Source: Symbiodinium natans (lineage: Eukaryota > Sar > Dinophyceae > Suessiales > Symbiodiniaceae). From it: a stretch of DNA of 64,000 nt. Below, piece after piece: positions 9,622 through 19,957 of the stretch. Made by a program: the position numbers and the translations under genes. Position 1 is the first letter of the stretch. Each line of letters starts with the position of its first letter. The stretch spans positions 748,294 through 812,293 of the forward strand of contig CAJNDS010001324.1 in assembly GCA_905221605.1 (NCBI GenBank), written 5' to 3'. Below the pieces are notes generated by a model. That model saw only the letters and a list, made by a program, of their open reading frames with translations. It ran no database searches and was not told the origin of the DNA.

Positions 9622-9685
9622 AGATGCCCGTACCGGAACGGAAAATGCAGTTGGCATCAGTTGGTCACATCGGTGAATGCAGCAG
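9622..9685 (+). CDS. Candidate exon
   Basis: GCTGCGCAG acceptor, GCAG/GTACCC donor. Two frames are open (RCPYRNGKCSWHQL and MPVPERKMQLASVGH); which is used is unclear. Confidence 0.35.
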
Positions 9686-9931
9686 GTACCCTTGAGTCTT
9701 GCTCAGCTATGTTTAGGGTTTAGGGGTTTAGGGGATTTAGGGTTTAGGGTTTAGGGTGTTACATAGGTACAACACGGTGACATTTCACATATGCTCTACC
9801 TATTGGGTCTAAGCAGACAACCTTTGTTGGAATACTTCAGATGGCTGTAAAGGCCGACCTGGTTGCGGTTACTATCGTTCCGATTGTATCTACTTTTCGT
9901 CATATCATTTGCTTGTAAACCCGAAAGCCAG

Positions 9932-10039
9932 GGTTTGAAGGGCCATCTTCGTTTCCGCAATGAGGTTGGGCCACGGTGGTTGGCAATGCCGGAACTGTGT
10001 TCCTGGAGGTCTGGAACCCCTCCTACGGCAGAGGGGAGG
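9932..10039 (+). CDS. Candidate internal exon, 36 codons
   Basis: AAAGCCAG acceptor; GGGGAGG/GTTTAGG donor; exact codon multiple, phase 0 both ends. Reads GLKGHLRFRNEVGPRWLAM then PELCSWRSGTPPTAEGR. Confidence 0.6.
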
Positions 10040-10216
10040 GTTTAGGGTTTAGGATTTGGGTTCATGGGGGTTGGCATCTCAACCCTAAACCCTAAACCCT
10101 AAACCCTAAACCCCTAGGGAAGCTTAGGGAGCCTTAGGGAGTCGTGGGGAGTACTGGGGAACCTTGGGTTACATACCCCCCTTGGAACCCCCCCTGCCTT
10201 AAGAACCCTGTAATCC

Positions 10217-10345
10217 TACTTGGAGGTTCATGGGCACTTCTAGCCCCCGAATTTTTAACTGCGCGTATAAGCCCCCTAAGTCATCTAAGTAGGTTATAGG
10301 TAGACTTCTAGTTGGGGTTATAAGGGCCCATGAACCTCCAAGTAG
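10217..10345. mobile_element. Family A inverted-repeat element
   Basis: Ends TACTTGGAGGTTCATGGG and CCCATGAACCTCCAAGTAG are inverse complements. Unit length about 130 bp. Confidence 0.75.
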
Positions 10346-10543
10346 ACCCGGACCCTAGATACATACACCCTAAACTACCACTAGCTTAAGAACCCGCCCC
10401 CCCCCCCCCCCCCCCCAAACAAAGAATGTCTTCCTTATCAAGGAAATAGGGATTATGGTCTTTTATTTGCTTGTTGGGGTTCTTAGGCAAATAGTAGTAA
10501 ACGTCAGAACCCTACATCCTGGAGCCACCGAATGTCCACACAG

Positions 10544-10567
10544 GGCCTGAAGCGTGGATACTTGGAG
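10544..10567 (+). CDS. Candidate 8-codon micro-exon
   Basis: TCCACACAG acceptor; the frame GLKRGYLE runs into the family A end and stops exactly at GGAG/GTTCATGG. Confidence 0.35.
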
Positions 10568-10686
10568 GTTCATGGGTACTTGTAATCCCAATTCTAACTG
10601 TACTTACAAGCCCCCTAAGTCATCTAAGTAGGTCATAAGTATAGACTTTTAAGTGGGGTTAGAAGCACCCATGAACCTCCAAGTAG
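10558..10686. mobile_element. Family A inverted-repeat element
   Basis: Second copy within 350 bp, same 19-bp ends, similar core (AGTCATCTAAGTAGG shared). Confidence 0.75.
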
Positions 10687-10800
10687 AGGTGCATGTTCAG
10701 GTCGGACCCTGACAGTCATCTTCCAGGTTGTTCGTTGTGACATATAGCCAGGCTCGAAGGCCTGATCTTGTTCGGAAACCCTAAACCCCAAACCTTAAAG

Positions 10801-10889
10801 ACCCGAGATGTTGCCGAACCAACTTTTGGCAGCTCTGAGTCTGTGCTTTTCGGTGGCCCCATGATCTACATAAGACCTCGGTTTTTTTG
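10801..10889 (+). CDS. Candidate internal exon, 29 codons
   Basis: AACCTTAAAG acceptor; TTTG/GTATGTG donor, close to consensus. Reads TRDVAEPTFGSSESVLFGG then PMIYIRPRFF. The donor coincides with the left end of a family G element. Confidence 0.55.
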
Positions 10890-10995
10890 GTATGTGTTGG
10901 GAAGTTCCCCCTTTTACCAACAGCCCTTAATAGGCATTGCAGTGCCCCTATAACAATCCCTATTCAGGACTGTTGGTAGAAGAGGGAGCGTCCCG
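10890..10995. mobile_element. Family G inverted-repeat element
   Basis: GGGAAGTTCCCCCTTTTACCAACAG at the left pairs with CTGTTGGTAGAAGAGGGAGC at the right. Related to 36958-37055. Confidence 0.6.
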
Positions 10996-11138
10996 ATGTG
11001 GGGGGATTAAGCCGCTCTTTCCCTCACCGTGTGAGGTCAACTGAGGCAGCTTCGCTTCGTTCTAGAGTCACGTCACTCTCTCACTAAGAGGCGCGTGGCG
11101 TGAGTCTTAGCGCCTCATGTCCATGGGACTTGAGCCAG

Positions 11139-11170
11139 GTTGTCATGTCTTGCGACCTGAAGCACATAGG
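11139..11170 (+). CDS. Possible short exon
   Basis: TGAGCCAG acceptor, ATAGG/GTTTAGGG donor; VVMSCDLKHI. Confidence 0.35.
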
Positions 11171-11272
11171 GTTTAGGGTTTAGGGTTTAGGGTTTAGGGT
11201 TTAGGGTTTAGGGTTTAGGGTTTACGTTGACATGTACCAGAAGTACATGACATGCAGTCTCCGGTACTTACA

Positions 11273-11386
11273 GCAGCTAACTCAGCAGCTGAGTTGGTAA
11301 CCCTTTGCCTGTTGGGGTATTTTCAATCCTACCATTTCTGAAAGGTTAGCCTGATTCGGCCCAGGGTGCTCAGCAACTAGGTTAAA
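11273..11386. mobile_element. Family H-like inverted-repeat element
   Basis: AACTCAGCAGCTGAGTTGG at left and GCTCAGCAACTAGGTTAAAC at right; related to 43360 and 46038. Confidence 0.45.
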
Positions 11387-11397
11387 CTCCCCTGCAG

Positions 11398-11515
11398 CCG
11401 CAAGTGCAGAGATGTGCACCGCAGACATGACAAAAAGGCGGTTGGAACTGCCTTGGACGGCAGTGTGTGGAGGGACCTGCTGAGGAAATTCGGCAGAAAA
11501 AAACTTCCGGAGTGA
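11398..11515 (+). CDS. Candidate terminal exon, basic protein tail
   Basis: CTCCCCTGCAG acceptor. Reads RKCRDVHRRHDKKAVGTAL, then WRDLLRKFGRKKLPE and TGA. The basic tail could bind nucleic acid or target an organelle, but no family is recognised. Confidence 0.55.
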
Positions 11516-11528
11516 CCGTGTACTGCAG

Positions 11529-11655
11529 GGGTCGGATGAATTACTAATGGTATTCCTTATTTATGGTCCCTTTATAGTTATACTATAATCACCCCCTTAT
11601 AGTTATACTATCATAACCCCCAAAACCCTCTTCGAATTAAGGCCCCGAGAGTAGC
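11529..11655. mobile_element. Family E inverted-repeat element
   Basis: GGGGTCGG...ACTAATGGTATTCC at left, AACCCCCAAAACCCTCTTCG and AGAGTAG at right, with two TATAGTTATACTAT segments. Copies at 28258, 44476 and 50226. Confidence 0.65.
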
Positions 11656-11799
11656 CGAATTGCATAGTCCTCAGCCCGCGCCTTCGTTGGAGTGCCTAGG
11701 AGATGGTGCTAAACCCTAAACCCTAAAACCTAAACCCAAACCCTAAACCCTAAACCCTAAACCCTAAACCCTAAACCCTAAACCGAATCTCGGCTTGAG

Positions 11800-11847
11800 A
11801 CTTCCATGCTCGCATATCGCAAATTGAGAGACCACTCTGCATGGAAG
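11800..11847 (+). CDS. Candidate 16-codon exon with GC donor
   Basis: GGCTTGAG acceptor; ends GAAG/GCAAGG, a textbook GC-type donor. Reads TSMLAYRKLRDHSAWK, phase 0 both ends. Confidence 0.45.
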
Positions 11848-12011
11848 GCAAGGAATACCATTGCATGCAGCAGATGCTCACCCAAAATGCGTAGCCCAAA
11901 CTACTTAGGGTTTAGTGTTTCGGGTTTAGGGTTTAGGGGTTCAGGGTTCAGGGTTTAGGGTTTAGGGTCTAGGGTTTAGGGTTTAGGGTAGCATCCCAGC
12001 CTTCATTCCAG

Positions 12012-12120
12012 AACTCAGTGTGCCGGTGCCATGGCCTAGCCCCCTAAAGACGCCTGCAGCCGCCGCTTTTGCGAATGAAGCCATGAGCTCGGGCTTTCAT
12101 GGCTTTGGAGGTTCATGGTA
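12012..12120 (+). CDS. Candidate internal exon, 36 codons
   Basis: TTCATTCCAG acceptor; TTTGGAG/GTTCATGG donor of family A type. Only one of three frames is open: LSVPVPWPSPLKTPAAAAF, ANEAMSSGFHGFG. Confidence 0.5.
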
Positions 12121-12785
12121 TTTATTAGGGTTTAGGGTTTGGGGTTTAGGGTTGAGGGTTTAGGGTTTAGGGTTTGGGGCTTTCATTCAAGGGACCAAAG
12201 GAGGGACCCTTAATGAGGGAGTTGTATTGCCATTTAGGGGTTATTTGGGGGCTACTTAGGTACAGAGGGACTATAAGAGGTATATATAGGGGTTATATTT
12301 ATTGCTTTGGAGTTTCATGCCACTCATTGACCAATTATATCTGTACTTAGAACCCACTTGTAAGCCCCTCAAGTGCCCTAATACACTTATAAGTACAATT
12401 AGAAGTACCCTTTTCCTTTTTGGGTTTTCTAGAGGATCATATATATTCAGGATTTTGTTCAGAGGGGTTATAATACTAAGAACATTTATCAGTACTTCTT
12501 TCCCTTGGGTTTTCAAGAGGATCATATTCAGGATTTTTTCACACGGCTTTAAGGGCCATCCTAGTCATGGCTGCTCGGTGCAGTGGATGGAGGGTTGAGG
12601 GGTTGGGGTTGTCCGTGGGCGCAGGGCGCGGGTCCACTTCGTAGCTTGTGGATCACCCTATACACCCATAAAACCCAAACCCCTAAACCCTACCCTAAAA
12701 CCCTGAAACCCTAACCTTCAACCCTAAAACCCTCAACCCTTGTCCCTATAACCCTAAACCCTAAACCCCCTTCCTTGCCTCAAAG
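12121..12785. other. Probable introns with degraded elements
   Basis: Contains a diverged family A copy (12300-12405), a family F-like piece (12185-12290) and AGGATCATAT/TTCAGGATTTT duplications (12430-12540). A weak frame GAGPLRSLWITLYT follows GGGCGCAG near 12620. Confidence 0.4.
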
Positions 12786-12858
12786 GTGCTGCCAATGGCT
12801 CTTCCGACGCAAATACCGGGACATGGAGGAGGCCCATCTCCAGTGCTCCTGCTGTTAG
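12786..12858 (+). CDS. Candidate terminal exon, Cys-rich
   Basis: CCTCAAAG acceptor. Reads CCQWLFRRKYRDMEEAH, LQCSCC and TAG, where the stop is the TTAG of the following TTTAGGG-type tract. Two cysteine pairs could bind zinc. Confidence 0.4.
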
Positions 12859-12960
12859 GGTTGAGGGGTTTAGTATCCAGGGTTTAGGGTTTAGGGTTTA
12901 GGGTTCAGGGTTTAGGGTTTAGGGTGCCTAAGGGTTTAGGGTTTAGGGTGGTGAGGGCAG

Positions 12961-13250
12961 GGCTTAGGGCTTAGGGCTTAGGGCTTAGGGCTTAGGGCTT
13001 AGGGCTTAGGGCTTAGGGCTTAGGGCTTAGGGCTTAGGGCTTAGGGCTTGGGCTAGGGCTTAGGGCTTAGGGCTTAGGGCTTAGGGCTTAGGGCTTAGGG
13101 CTTCGGGCTTCGGGCTTAGGGCTTAGGGCTTAGGGCTTAGGGCTTAGGGCTTAGGGCTTAGGGCTTAGGGCTTAGGGCTTAGGGCTTAGGGCTTAGGCCT
13201 TACGGCTTAGGGCTTAGGGCTTCGGGCTTCGGGCTTCGGGCTTAGGGCCC
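12961..13250 (+). repeat. Homogenised TTAGGGC array, about 40 units
   Basis: A telomere-type variant heptamer (one T replaced by C) amplified almost without interruption, with a secondary variant TTCGGGC spread in clusters of two or three. Confidence 0.95.
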
Positions 13251-13281
13251 CCTTAGGGCAGCTGTCAGACCCTGGAAGCAG

Positions 13282-13363
13282 GATTCCAAGTTTGCCGTCA
13301 CCTCGCCGCCACCCCGGCCGCAGATGGCAACGACCATCGGCCGTCTGGTACCGAGCGTTGAGG
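13282..13363 (+). CDS. Candidate internal exon
   Basis: TGGAAGCAG acceptor; TTGAGG/GTTTAGG donor. Reads DSKFAVTSPPPRPQMATTI, GRLVPSVE. Confidence 0.5.
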
Positions 13364-13402
13364 GTTTAGGGTTTAGGGTTGAGAGTTGAGGGTTTAGGGA
13401 GG

Positions 13403-13550
13403 TTACTTGGAGGTTCATGGTACTTATTTCAACCAATTATACCTGTACTTATAACTGTACTTACAACCATCTTAGGGCACTTAACAGGCTTATAAGTGGG
13501 TTATAAGTACAGGTATACTTGGTTCATGAGTACCATGAACCTCCAAGTAG
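13403..13550. mobile_element. Family A inverted-repeat element
   Basis: TACTTGGAGGTTCATGGTAC and GTACCATGAACCTCCAAGTA ends, with internal CCAATTATACCTGTACTTAT and its partner. Flanked by TTTAGGG units on both sides. Confidence 0.8.
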
Positions 13551-13896
13551 GGTTTAGAGTTTATAGAGTTCAGGGTTGAATCCCCGAACTAAACTAGAAA
13601 TCTCGACCCCGAGCTCCAAACACTGAGCCCCTACACCCCACCCTAAGGGTTTAGGGTTTAGGGTTTGGGGTTTGGGGTTTAGGGTTTAGGGTTTACCCTA
13701 AAACCCCTAAACCACCCTGGTGTCCCTTTTGCGCACAGATTGGGGTTTAGGGTTTAGGGTTTAGGGTTTAGGGTTTAGGGTTTAGGGTTTAGGGTTTAGG
13801 GTTTAGTTGGGGTTTCTTGGCCTGATCACCCTCCCCCCCGGTTTCCTACGTGAATACACGAAGTTGGCGACTCCCGTGCCTTTCTTTAAACACCAG

Positions 13897-13933
13897 CTGC
13901 GGTCCCTCCCAAATACAGTTAGTTCAACAAAGG
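13897..13933 (+). CDS. Possible short exon
   Basis: TTTAAACACCAG acceptor, AAAGG/GTTTAGG donor; LRSLPNTVSSTK. Confidence 0.35.
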
Positions 13934-13985
13934 GTTTAGGGTTTTAGGATTTAGGGCTTAGGGGATTTTAACTCTCAACCCTCAG

Positions 13986-14057
13986 CCGCATGTGAACCAA
14001 GTTGCTAGGGCTTGGGCGAAGTCTTCCTTGGGGACTCCCAATTTTCCGAAGCCCTAG
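13986..14057 (+). CDS. Possible exon
   Basis: CTCAACCCTCAG acceptor; PHVNQVARAWAKSSLGTPN stays open to a TAG at about 14055. Donor unclear. Confidence 0.3.
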   Translation, partial: PHVNQVARAWAKSSLGTPNFPKP

Positions 14058-14272
14058 ACCCCTACAAAACCCCAAGATGTGAACCCTAGACCCCAAACCC
14101 TAAACCTACCAGTACGTACCACGAAATTGTTTTGGTTGTGAAGCTGTTATCCAGGATCGAGGTAGGGGTTTGGGACGCCAGTAAGCACTGGCAGCCCTAC
14201 TAAGCCCTAATCTCCAAAGCCCTAAACCCTAAACCCTAGCCCTGAGCCCTAAACCCTAGCTTTCCATGTGAG

Positions 14273-14347
14273 CCATGCTCCGTGGACTGGGTCAGTGGCT
14301 GTGCCGAATCTGTGGAGAAGCTCGGCTGCAATTTCGTGGCTTTCAGG
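14273..14347 (+). CDS. Candidate internal exon, 25 codons
   Basis: CATGTGAG acceptor; TTCAGG/GTTTAGG donor, phase 0 both ends. Reads PCSVDWVSGCAESVEKLGC, NFVAFR. Confidence 0.55.
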
Positions 14348-15328
14348 GTTTAGGCTCTTGGGTTTTGTAGGGTTTAGGGTTTAGGGTTTAGGGTTCAGGG
14401 TTCAGGGTTCAGGGTTCAGGGTTCAGGGTTCAGGGTTCAGAGTTCAGGGTTTGCGGGTTTAGCCAAGGTTGAGGGCGCGTACACGGGGGTTGATGAAGAG
14501 GGGAGGCAGGAAGGAAGAAAGGGACATGGGCAAGGAGGCAAGGAACCGAGGGCTTGGACTTGCGGCGAATCCCTCCAAACCCGTCGTTGGACCCCACCCC
14601 CCCCTCCCCCCCCCCCTCCCCCCGCCCTTTCCCTCCACTCCCCCCTCCCCACCCCCCCCTCCCCCCTCCCCCCCCTCCCCCACCCCCTCCCCCCCCCCCC
14701 CCTCTTGTTTAGGGTTTAGGTTCTTAACAGCATCATGGACTGGCTGCAAATAATTGCCCTATGAAGGAAATACTTGGTTTATGAAGGAAATCCGTCCAAG
14801 CCGGTCACATGATCATTGTGTTTAAAGTAGGGGGGGGGGGGGGGGTGCGGAAGAGGATCATAGCTAGGAAGGGTTTATGTAGGGGTTAGGGCTAGGGCTA
14901 GGAAAGCATGATCCGACTCTTGCTGCTGATGACCGCAGCTGTTTCAGGTTCAGGGTCCCTAAACCCAAAACCCCAAACCCTAAACCCTAACGCGAGACTG
15001 TGTGCGCTTCGGTCAATATCGCAAATCCCCCCGCCCGAAAAACAGTCGAATTCCCCTGTTAGACTAGGTGGGACTTTCATCGCTCCATAAGTTTTGGGGT
15101 TCCTCTAATTTCATATCAAGGGAGCGAAAAGTTAAACTTTTATTGGGGGGTTAAAGAGCAACGAAGTAGATGTCATGTTAAATGAATCCTTTCAGTTGTC
15201 CTAAACCCTGAGCACTAAGTCCTGAAGCCTCAGCCGCCCTGAACTTTACACCCTGAACCCTAAACCCTCCTAAACAAACCCTAAACCCTAAACCCTAAAC
15301 CCTAAACCCTAAACCCTAACGGGGATAG
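14348..15328. other. Repeat-rich stretch
   Basis: TTCAGGG heptamers (14390-14455), a C/T-rich block (14595-14702), poly-G (14829-14846), and an island at 14995-15090 open on both strands (TVCASVNIANPPARK on plus; NSTVFRAGGFAILTEA on minus). Strand cannot be decided. Confidence 0.45.
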
Positions 15329-15403
15329 AGCTCCCAACGAGCAAATCGTACGAGGCGCCGACTCTCCAGTCCTTGCAGCACTTCCTGAATGACGGGGAGG
15401 CGG
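15329..15403 (+). CDS. Candidate internal exon
   Basis: GGGGATAG acceptor; GCGG/GTTTAGG donor. Reads LPTSKSYEAPTLQSLQHF, LNDGEA. Confidence 0.55.
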
Positions 15404-15617
15404 GTTTAGGGTTTAGGGTTCAGGGGTTTAGGGTTTACGGTTTAGGGTTTAGGGTTTAGGGTTTAGGGCTAGGGTTTAGGGCTAGGGTTTAGGGGTTTCG
15501 CGTTTCGGGTTTAGGGCATCAACTGTTTAGGGATTTCAATAGGAGTTTTCGGCTTTAGGGCTTTTGGGCTTTAGGGGGTGTATTGAATGGTTAAGGCCTG
15601 TTGAGTGGCGGCTCCAG

Positions 15618-15702
15618 AATCCATGAGCTGTTCCCCACCGCTGGAAGCTATGTCCACAGGCGCTGCTGTAGCAATTTGGTTTGTGCACGGAGCTTGAACT
15701 GA
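15618..15702 (+). CDS. Candidate terminal exon
   Basis: GCGGCTCCAG acceptor. Reads IHELFPTAGSYVHRRCCSN, LVCARSLN and TGA. Confidence 0.45.
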
Positions 15703-16460
15703 ATTCCGCCATAGGGTTGCAATACATAGTGTCCTTACTATGATTGCGGCAACTTATAGACTGAGCCCCTCAACAAGAATCCGGTCACGGGCTTCGGGCT
15801 CAGGGCAACTTGGCGGCTTTCGGGCTTAAGGGTTTTGGGAGCCATGCCCCTGAACCCTAAACCCTGAACCCTAAACCCTAAACCCTAAACCGCTGCAAAG
15901 CCTTGCTTAAGTGAAGTTCTCAGGTGGTGAGCGCTTGGGCTGTGGCCGAGGACGGTTGACGGCAGTTTGTTCTGCATGCCCTCAAACAGGGGCCAACATC
16001 CCTAGTTACTAAACTCTAAACCCTAAACCCGTGAACCCCCAAACACCCAAAGGCCGAAGAACCCTGAAGCCCTGCAACCTCAACAGACAGGAGCCTGAAA
16101 CACTTTCCAGTACTTTCCCCTCAATCTCATGACACTTCTTTACAACACCCAGTCTCACTCGACCTCCTGAGCCCTAAAACCTAAACCCTTAAAAGCCCTC
16201 ACAACCCAAAGAAGGACCCTAACAGCCTTACACCCTAAACTGTTCTATTTATACAGATGTAGGCAACCCTAAACGCCAAACCCTCAAAACCCAAACCCTA
16301 AACCCCAAACCCTAAACCCCAAACCCTAAACCCTAAACCCCAAACCCTAAACCCCAAACCCCAAACCCTAAACCCTAAACCCCAAACCCTAAACCCTAAA
16401 CCCTAAACCCTAAACCCCAAACCCTAAACCCTAAACCCTGCGACTGGCTTTCGACTCCAG
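15703..16460. other. No firm gene; CCCCAAA/CCCTAAA mixed array
   Basis: A short frame VVSAWAVAED follows GTTCTCAG near 15933. From 16275 to 16438 CCCTAAA and CCCCAAA units alternate. Confidence 0.5.
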
Positions 16461-16532
16461 GAGCTCCTTCGGTCCCAGAGCACGAGCCTAAAATCCGCGG
16501 AGGCCAACCCGAGCCCCCTTTCCTTTTGGGGA
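16461..16532 (+). CDS. Candidate internal exon, 24 codons
   Basis: TTCGACTCCAG acceptor; GGGGA/GTTTAGGG donor, phase 0 both ends. Reads ELLRSQSTSLKSAEANPSP, LSFWG. Confidence 0.55.
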
Positions 16533-16768
16533 GTTTAGGGTTTCGGGTTTAGGGTTTGGGGTTTAGGGTTTGGGGTTTGGGGTTTGCGGTTTAGGGTTTG
16601 AAGTTTAGGGTTTGGGGTTTGGGTAAACTTAACCCTAAACACCATAATCTCTCAGATCCTCAACCCCAAGCCCCAAACCCCAAGCCCCAAACCCTAAACC
16701 CCAATTCCTAAACCCTAAACCCCAAAACCTTAAACCCTAAACCCTAAACCCTCGAACCTTTAAACCAG

Positions 16769-16837
16769 GCGGTGGCCTCCTTGGCCGTGGCCGCGGCCGC
16801 CACCGGGCGCCTGGAGAGGGCAGCGCAGCTCCTGGAG
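16769..16837 (+). CDS. Candidate internal exon, Ala-rich helix
   Basis: AAACCAG acceptor; CTGGAG/GTCCCC donor, phase 0. Reads AVASLAVAAAATGRLERAA, QLLE. Confidence 0.5.
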
Positions 16838-17612
16838 GTCCCCCCTCCCACTGTTTCTAAGGCTTAGGGCTTTAGCTTTAGGGTTTAGGGTTTCGGGTTT
16901 AGGGTTTAGGGTTTAGGGCTTAGGGTTTTGGGTTTTGGGCTTAGGGTTTAGAGTTTAGGGTTTAGGGTTGAGGGTGTTGGAGTGCTACATACTTTAATGT
17001 GTGTGTTTTTTAGTTCTGGGTTCTTGTTATAGCTACTTTTACCTAAAAGCATATACGCGTTTTTAAGGGTCTACTTCAAAGGAGGGTATTAACGTGTTGT
17101 TGAGGTGTTGTAGGGCATTTCGAGTGTTAAGGGTTCATAGGGTTTAGTAGGGTCTAGGATGTCTAGGGTCTGTTGGGTTTAGTGCGATTAGGGTCTTTAG
17201 GGGGTTTAGGGGGGGGGTTGGGTGTTGGGGGTTTAGGGAATAGTTACCTACAGTCTTCCCTAAGCCCTAAACCCGAAACCCTAAACCCTAAACCCCTTGG
17301 ATCTTAGGGCTTGGATCTTACAGGATTACAGTGGTAGTACTATCTTGCTCTTTCTCGCTCTACGGTTGCCACATATTGCGACCATAAAAAAAGCACCATC
17401 GTGCCATTTTAGTGTAGGGGTTTGACACAGGCCGTTTAGATGATCACTCTATCTGTACATACACACATACACATACATATACATATATGTATATACATTT
17501 ATACATATATATATATACATATTACTACTCAAATATGACCATAGTCTTACGATCTGACTATCTTAGGTAGGAGTTCGACGCAGGGCTTCTTGCTGTTCTC
17601 TGCAGATCGCAG
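16838..17612. other. Probable intron with AT-rich core
   Basis: TTTAGGG variants, then 17340-17580 with (CATA)n and (TATA)n microsatellites and no coherent frame. Confidence 0.45.
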
Positions 17613-17675
17613 GTTTTGGACACGCCGGATTTGCTCCAAGGTTCAGCCCAGGAGCTCGCTGGGGCTGGGGGCCCG
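17613..17675 (+). CDS. Candidate internal exon, 21 codons
   Basis: ATCGCAG (or CTCTGCAG at 17605) acceptor; CCCG/GTTCAGGG donor. Reads VLDTPDLLQGSAQELAGAG. Confidence 0.5.
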
Positions 17676-18016
17676 GTTCAGGGTTTAGGGTTTAGGGTTT
17701 AGGGTTTAGGGTTTAGGGTTTAGGTAGTTCAGGGCTCATAGAGGGTTGAGGGCTTGTTTTGGGTCGCTTCGGCAGCTTCCCTTATGGGTTTTGAGTAGTA
17801 GCTGACCCTGTGGATCCTTTTCGGGTGTGCAGGTCTTGGGTATTCTTCTTATTTAAGTGTCAGAGGGGTTTGAGGATATAGGGGTTCTTCAATGACCATG
17901 CGAGAATCATAAGCACAATCTGTACTAGGGCCTATAGGGACCACTGAACTGGCTTCAAGACCCGAAATCCTAACTTTAACCCCTAAGCCCTGCATCCTAG
18001 CCCTCAATCCCTCAAC

Positions 18017-18102
18017 CCCTAAACCCTAAACCCTAAACCCTAAACCCTAAACCCTAAACCCTAAACCCTAAACCCTAAACCCTAAACCCTAAACCCTAAA
18101 CC
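18017..18102 (+). repeat. (CCCTAAA)n tract, about 12 units
   Basis: Perfect heptamers ending at CCCGCCGG. Confidence 0.9.
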
Positions 18103-18354
18103 CGCCGGCGCCCCTCGGGCACCGACGAGCGTTCACTGGGACTCTGGTTGCTTCTGAACCCAGTTAAGGGGTCCAGGTCCAGGGACCCCCGAGTATGTTT
18201 TCAGGACATGTAGGATTCAGGGTTTCCTAAACCCTACACCTTACATCCGAAACCCGAAACCCGAAACCCTTAACCCTTAACCCTTAAACCCTAAACCCTA
18301 AACCCTAAACCCCAAACCCCAAACCCTAAACCGTAAACCCTAGCCCATCCTCAG

Positions 18355-18436
18355 GTCCACTCCGTGCGTGACCGGATCCTGGAGCTTCTCGCGCAAAGTC
18401 GCGGGGAGGGAGCGCTCTTCGGAGGCGCCTGGGATG
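18355..18436 (+). CDS. Candidate internal exon, 27 codons
   Basis: CCATCCTCAG acceptor; GGGATG/GTTTAGGG donor. Reads VHSVRDRILELLAQSRGEG, ALFGGAWD. A clear amphipathic helix. Confidence 0.6.
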
Positions 18437-18794
18437 GTTTAGGGTTTAGGGTTTAGGGTTTAGGGTTTAGGGTTTAGGGTTTAGGGTTTAGGGTTTAGGG
18501 TCAGGGTTGGGAGTTTAGGTTTTTGAGGCTAACTTAAAGTGTTCTTAGGTTGAGGCATTGTCAGGGCAATGTCAACCTTAGCCGGGGCCATGGACATGGG
18601 GAGTTCCCCCGATTTGGGGTTTTGGGGTTTCGGTGTTTCAGGGTTTGAGGATTGGGGTTTTGGGTTTTGGCTTCTGGGGTTTAGGGCTTAGGCCCCCTAA
18701 ACCCTAAACCCCAAACCCCAAACCCCAAACTCTCAACCCTAAATCCTAAACCCTACACCCTAGCCCTAAACCCGAAACCCACAGCTTCTGCCAG

Positions 18795-18874
18795 GCGAGA
18801 ATTTGGGCGTGGACCCTGCCCCGAAATTGCAGGCCGTGGGTGCGAGTGTTATGTCGAGGCTGTCCTCCATGAGG
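18795..18874 (+). CDS. Candidate internal exon
   Basis: CTTCTGCCAG acceptor; ATGAGG/GTTAAG donor. Best frame: ENLGVDPAPKLQAVGASVM, SRLSSMR. Confidence 0.45.
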
Positions 18875-19243
18875 GTTAAGAGCTTGGGGTTGGGGGTTTA
18901 GGGGTTTGGGGGTTTGGGGTTTGGAGGTTTGGGGGTTTGGGGTTTAGGGGTTTGGGGGTTTGGGGTTTGGGGGTTTGGGGTTTAGGGGTTTGGGGGTTTG
19001 GAGGTTTGGGGGTGACTCTGACGGGCTTGCGCTTCAAGCACCTTCTTGTCGGGGGCCCCGCAGACGTACCATCCTCACAACTCTAACCCTAACCCGTCTA
19101 AACCTCTAAAAGGCCCTAACACGCTAAACCCTTAAACCCTAGGCCCTAAACGGCCCTTAAACCCTAGAAGCCTACAGGGCCCTAACACCCCAGAACCCTC
19201 AAAAGGCCCTACAAAAAGAGCCCTAAACCCTCCTCGATTGCAG

Positions 19244-19335
19244 GTTCCGGAGACTTGGTGTTGGGTTGCACAACTTCCACCTGTGGCAGAGTTTGTGGGT
19301 CCTCTGGAGATCAGGCAGAGAGGGGCAGCCGATTG
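19244..19335 (+). CDS. Candidate internal exon
   Basis: CTCGATTGCAG is a good acceptor. Reads VPETWCWVAQLPPVAEFVG, PLEIRQRGAADW. The donor is GATTG/GTTCAGG, or TTTTTAG/GTTAAGG at 19359, since the frame stays open. Confidence 0.6.
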
Positions 19336-19611
19336 GTTCAGGGCGCCTGTCCTTTTTAGGTTAAGGTTTCGGGGTTCAGGGTTCAGGGTTTAGTAGGGTT
19401 TAGGGTTTAGGGTTTAGGGTTCAGGGTTTAGGGTTTGGGCCTTAGGGTTTAGGGTTTTGGGTTTAGGGCTTACAGTCTGATCTCATTGAGCAAGCTGCAG
19501 GGTATGCCAGCTCCCAAAACGCAGTGCCCCCTCCCTCGTTCTGTTTCTCTTTCTCTCTTTGTCTCACGGACTTAGGGTTTAGCGTTTAGGGTTTAGGGTT
19601 TAGGGAACCAG

Positions 19612-19716
19612 GCAAGAACCGAAGCGCCCATGCAAAGCGGTGTGTTCAGGTGGAACGAAGGTTGCGAACGCGGGCTTTTCGCCACCCGCCACATCTTCCC
19701 GAGCAGCTCTTCCAAA
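19612..19716 (+). CDS. Candidate internal exon, 35 codons
   Basis: GGAACCAG acceptor; CCAAA/GTTACT donor. Reads ARTEAPMQSGVFRWNEGC, ERGLFATRHIFPSSS. Confidence 0.5.
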
Positions 19717-19957
19717 GTTACTTCTGATTTCAGCGCACCCCTAAACCCCCCTAAACCCCCCTAAACCCTAAACCCTTATCCCTAAACCCTAAACCCTAAC
19801 CCCTAAACCCTAGACCCTAGACCCTAGACCCTAAACCCTAACCCTGAACCCTAAACCCTGTACCCTAAACCCTAAACCCTAAGCCCTAAGCCTTAAACCC
19901 TAAACCCTAAACCCACCCCCCCCCTCACTCAACGAGAGTCCTGTAGCCGGCTCCCAG

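Noticed and set aside
13738-13743. Six-base micro-exon between CACAG and GTTTAGG
   Set aside because: Boundaries fit the pattern, but six bases give no coding evidence.
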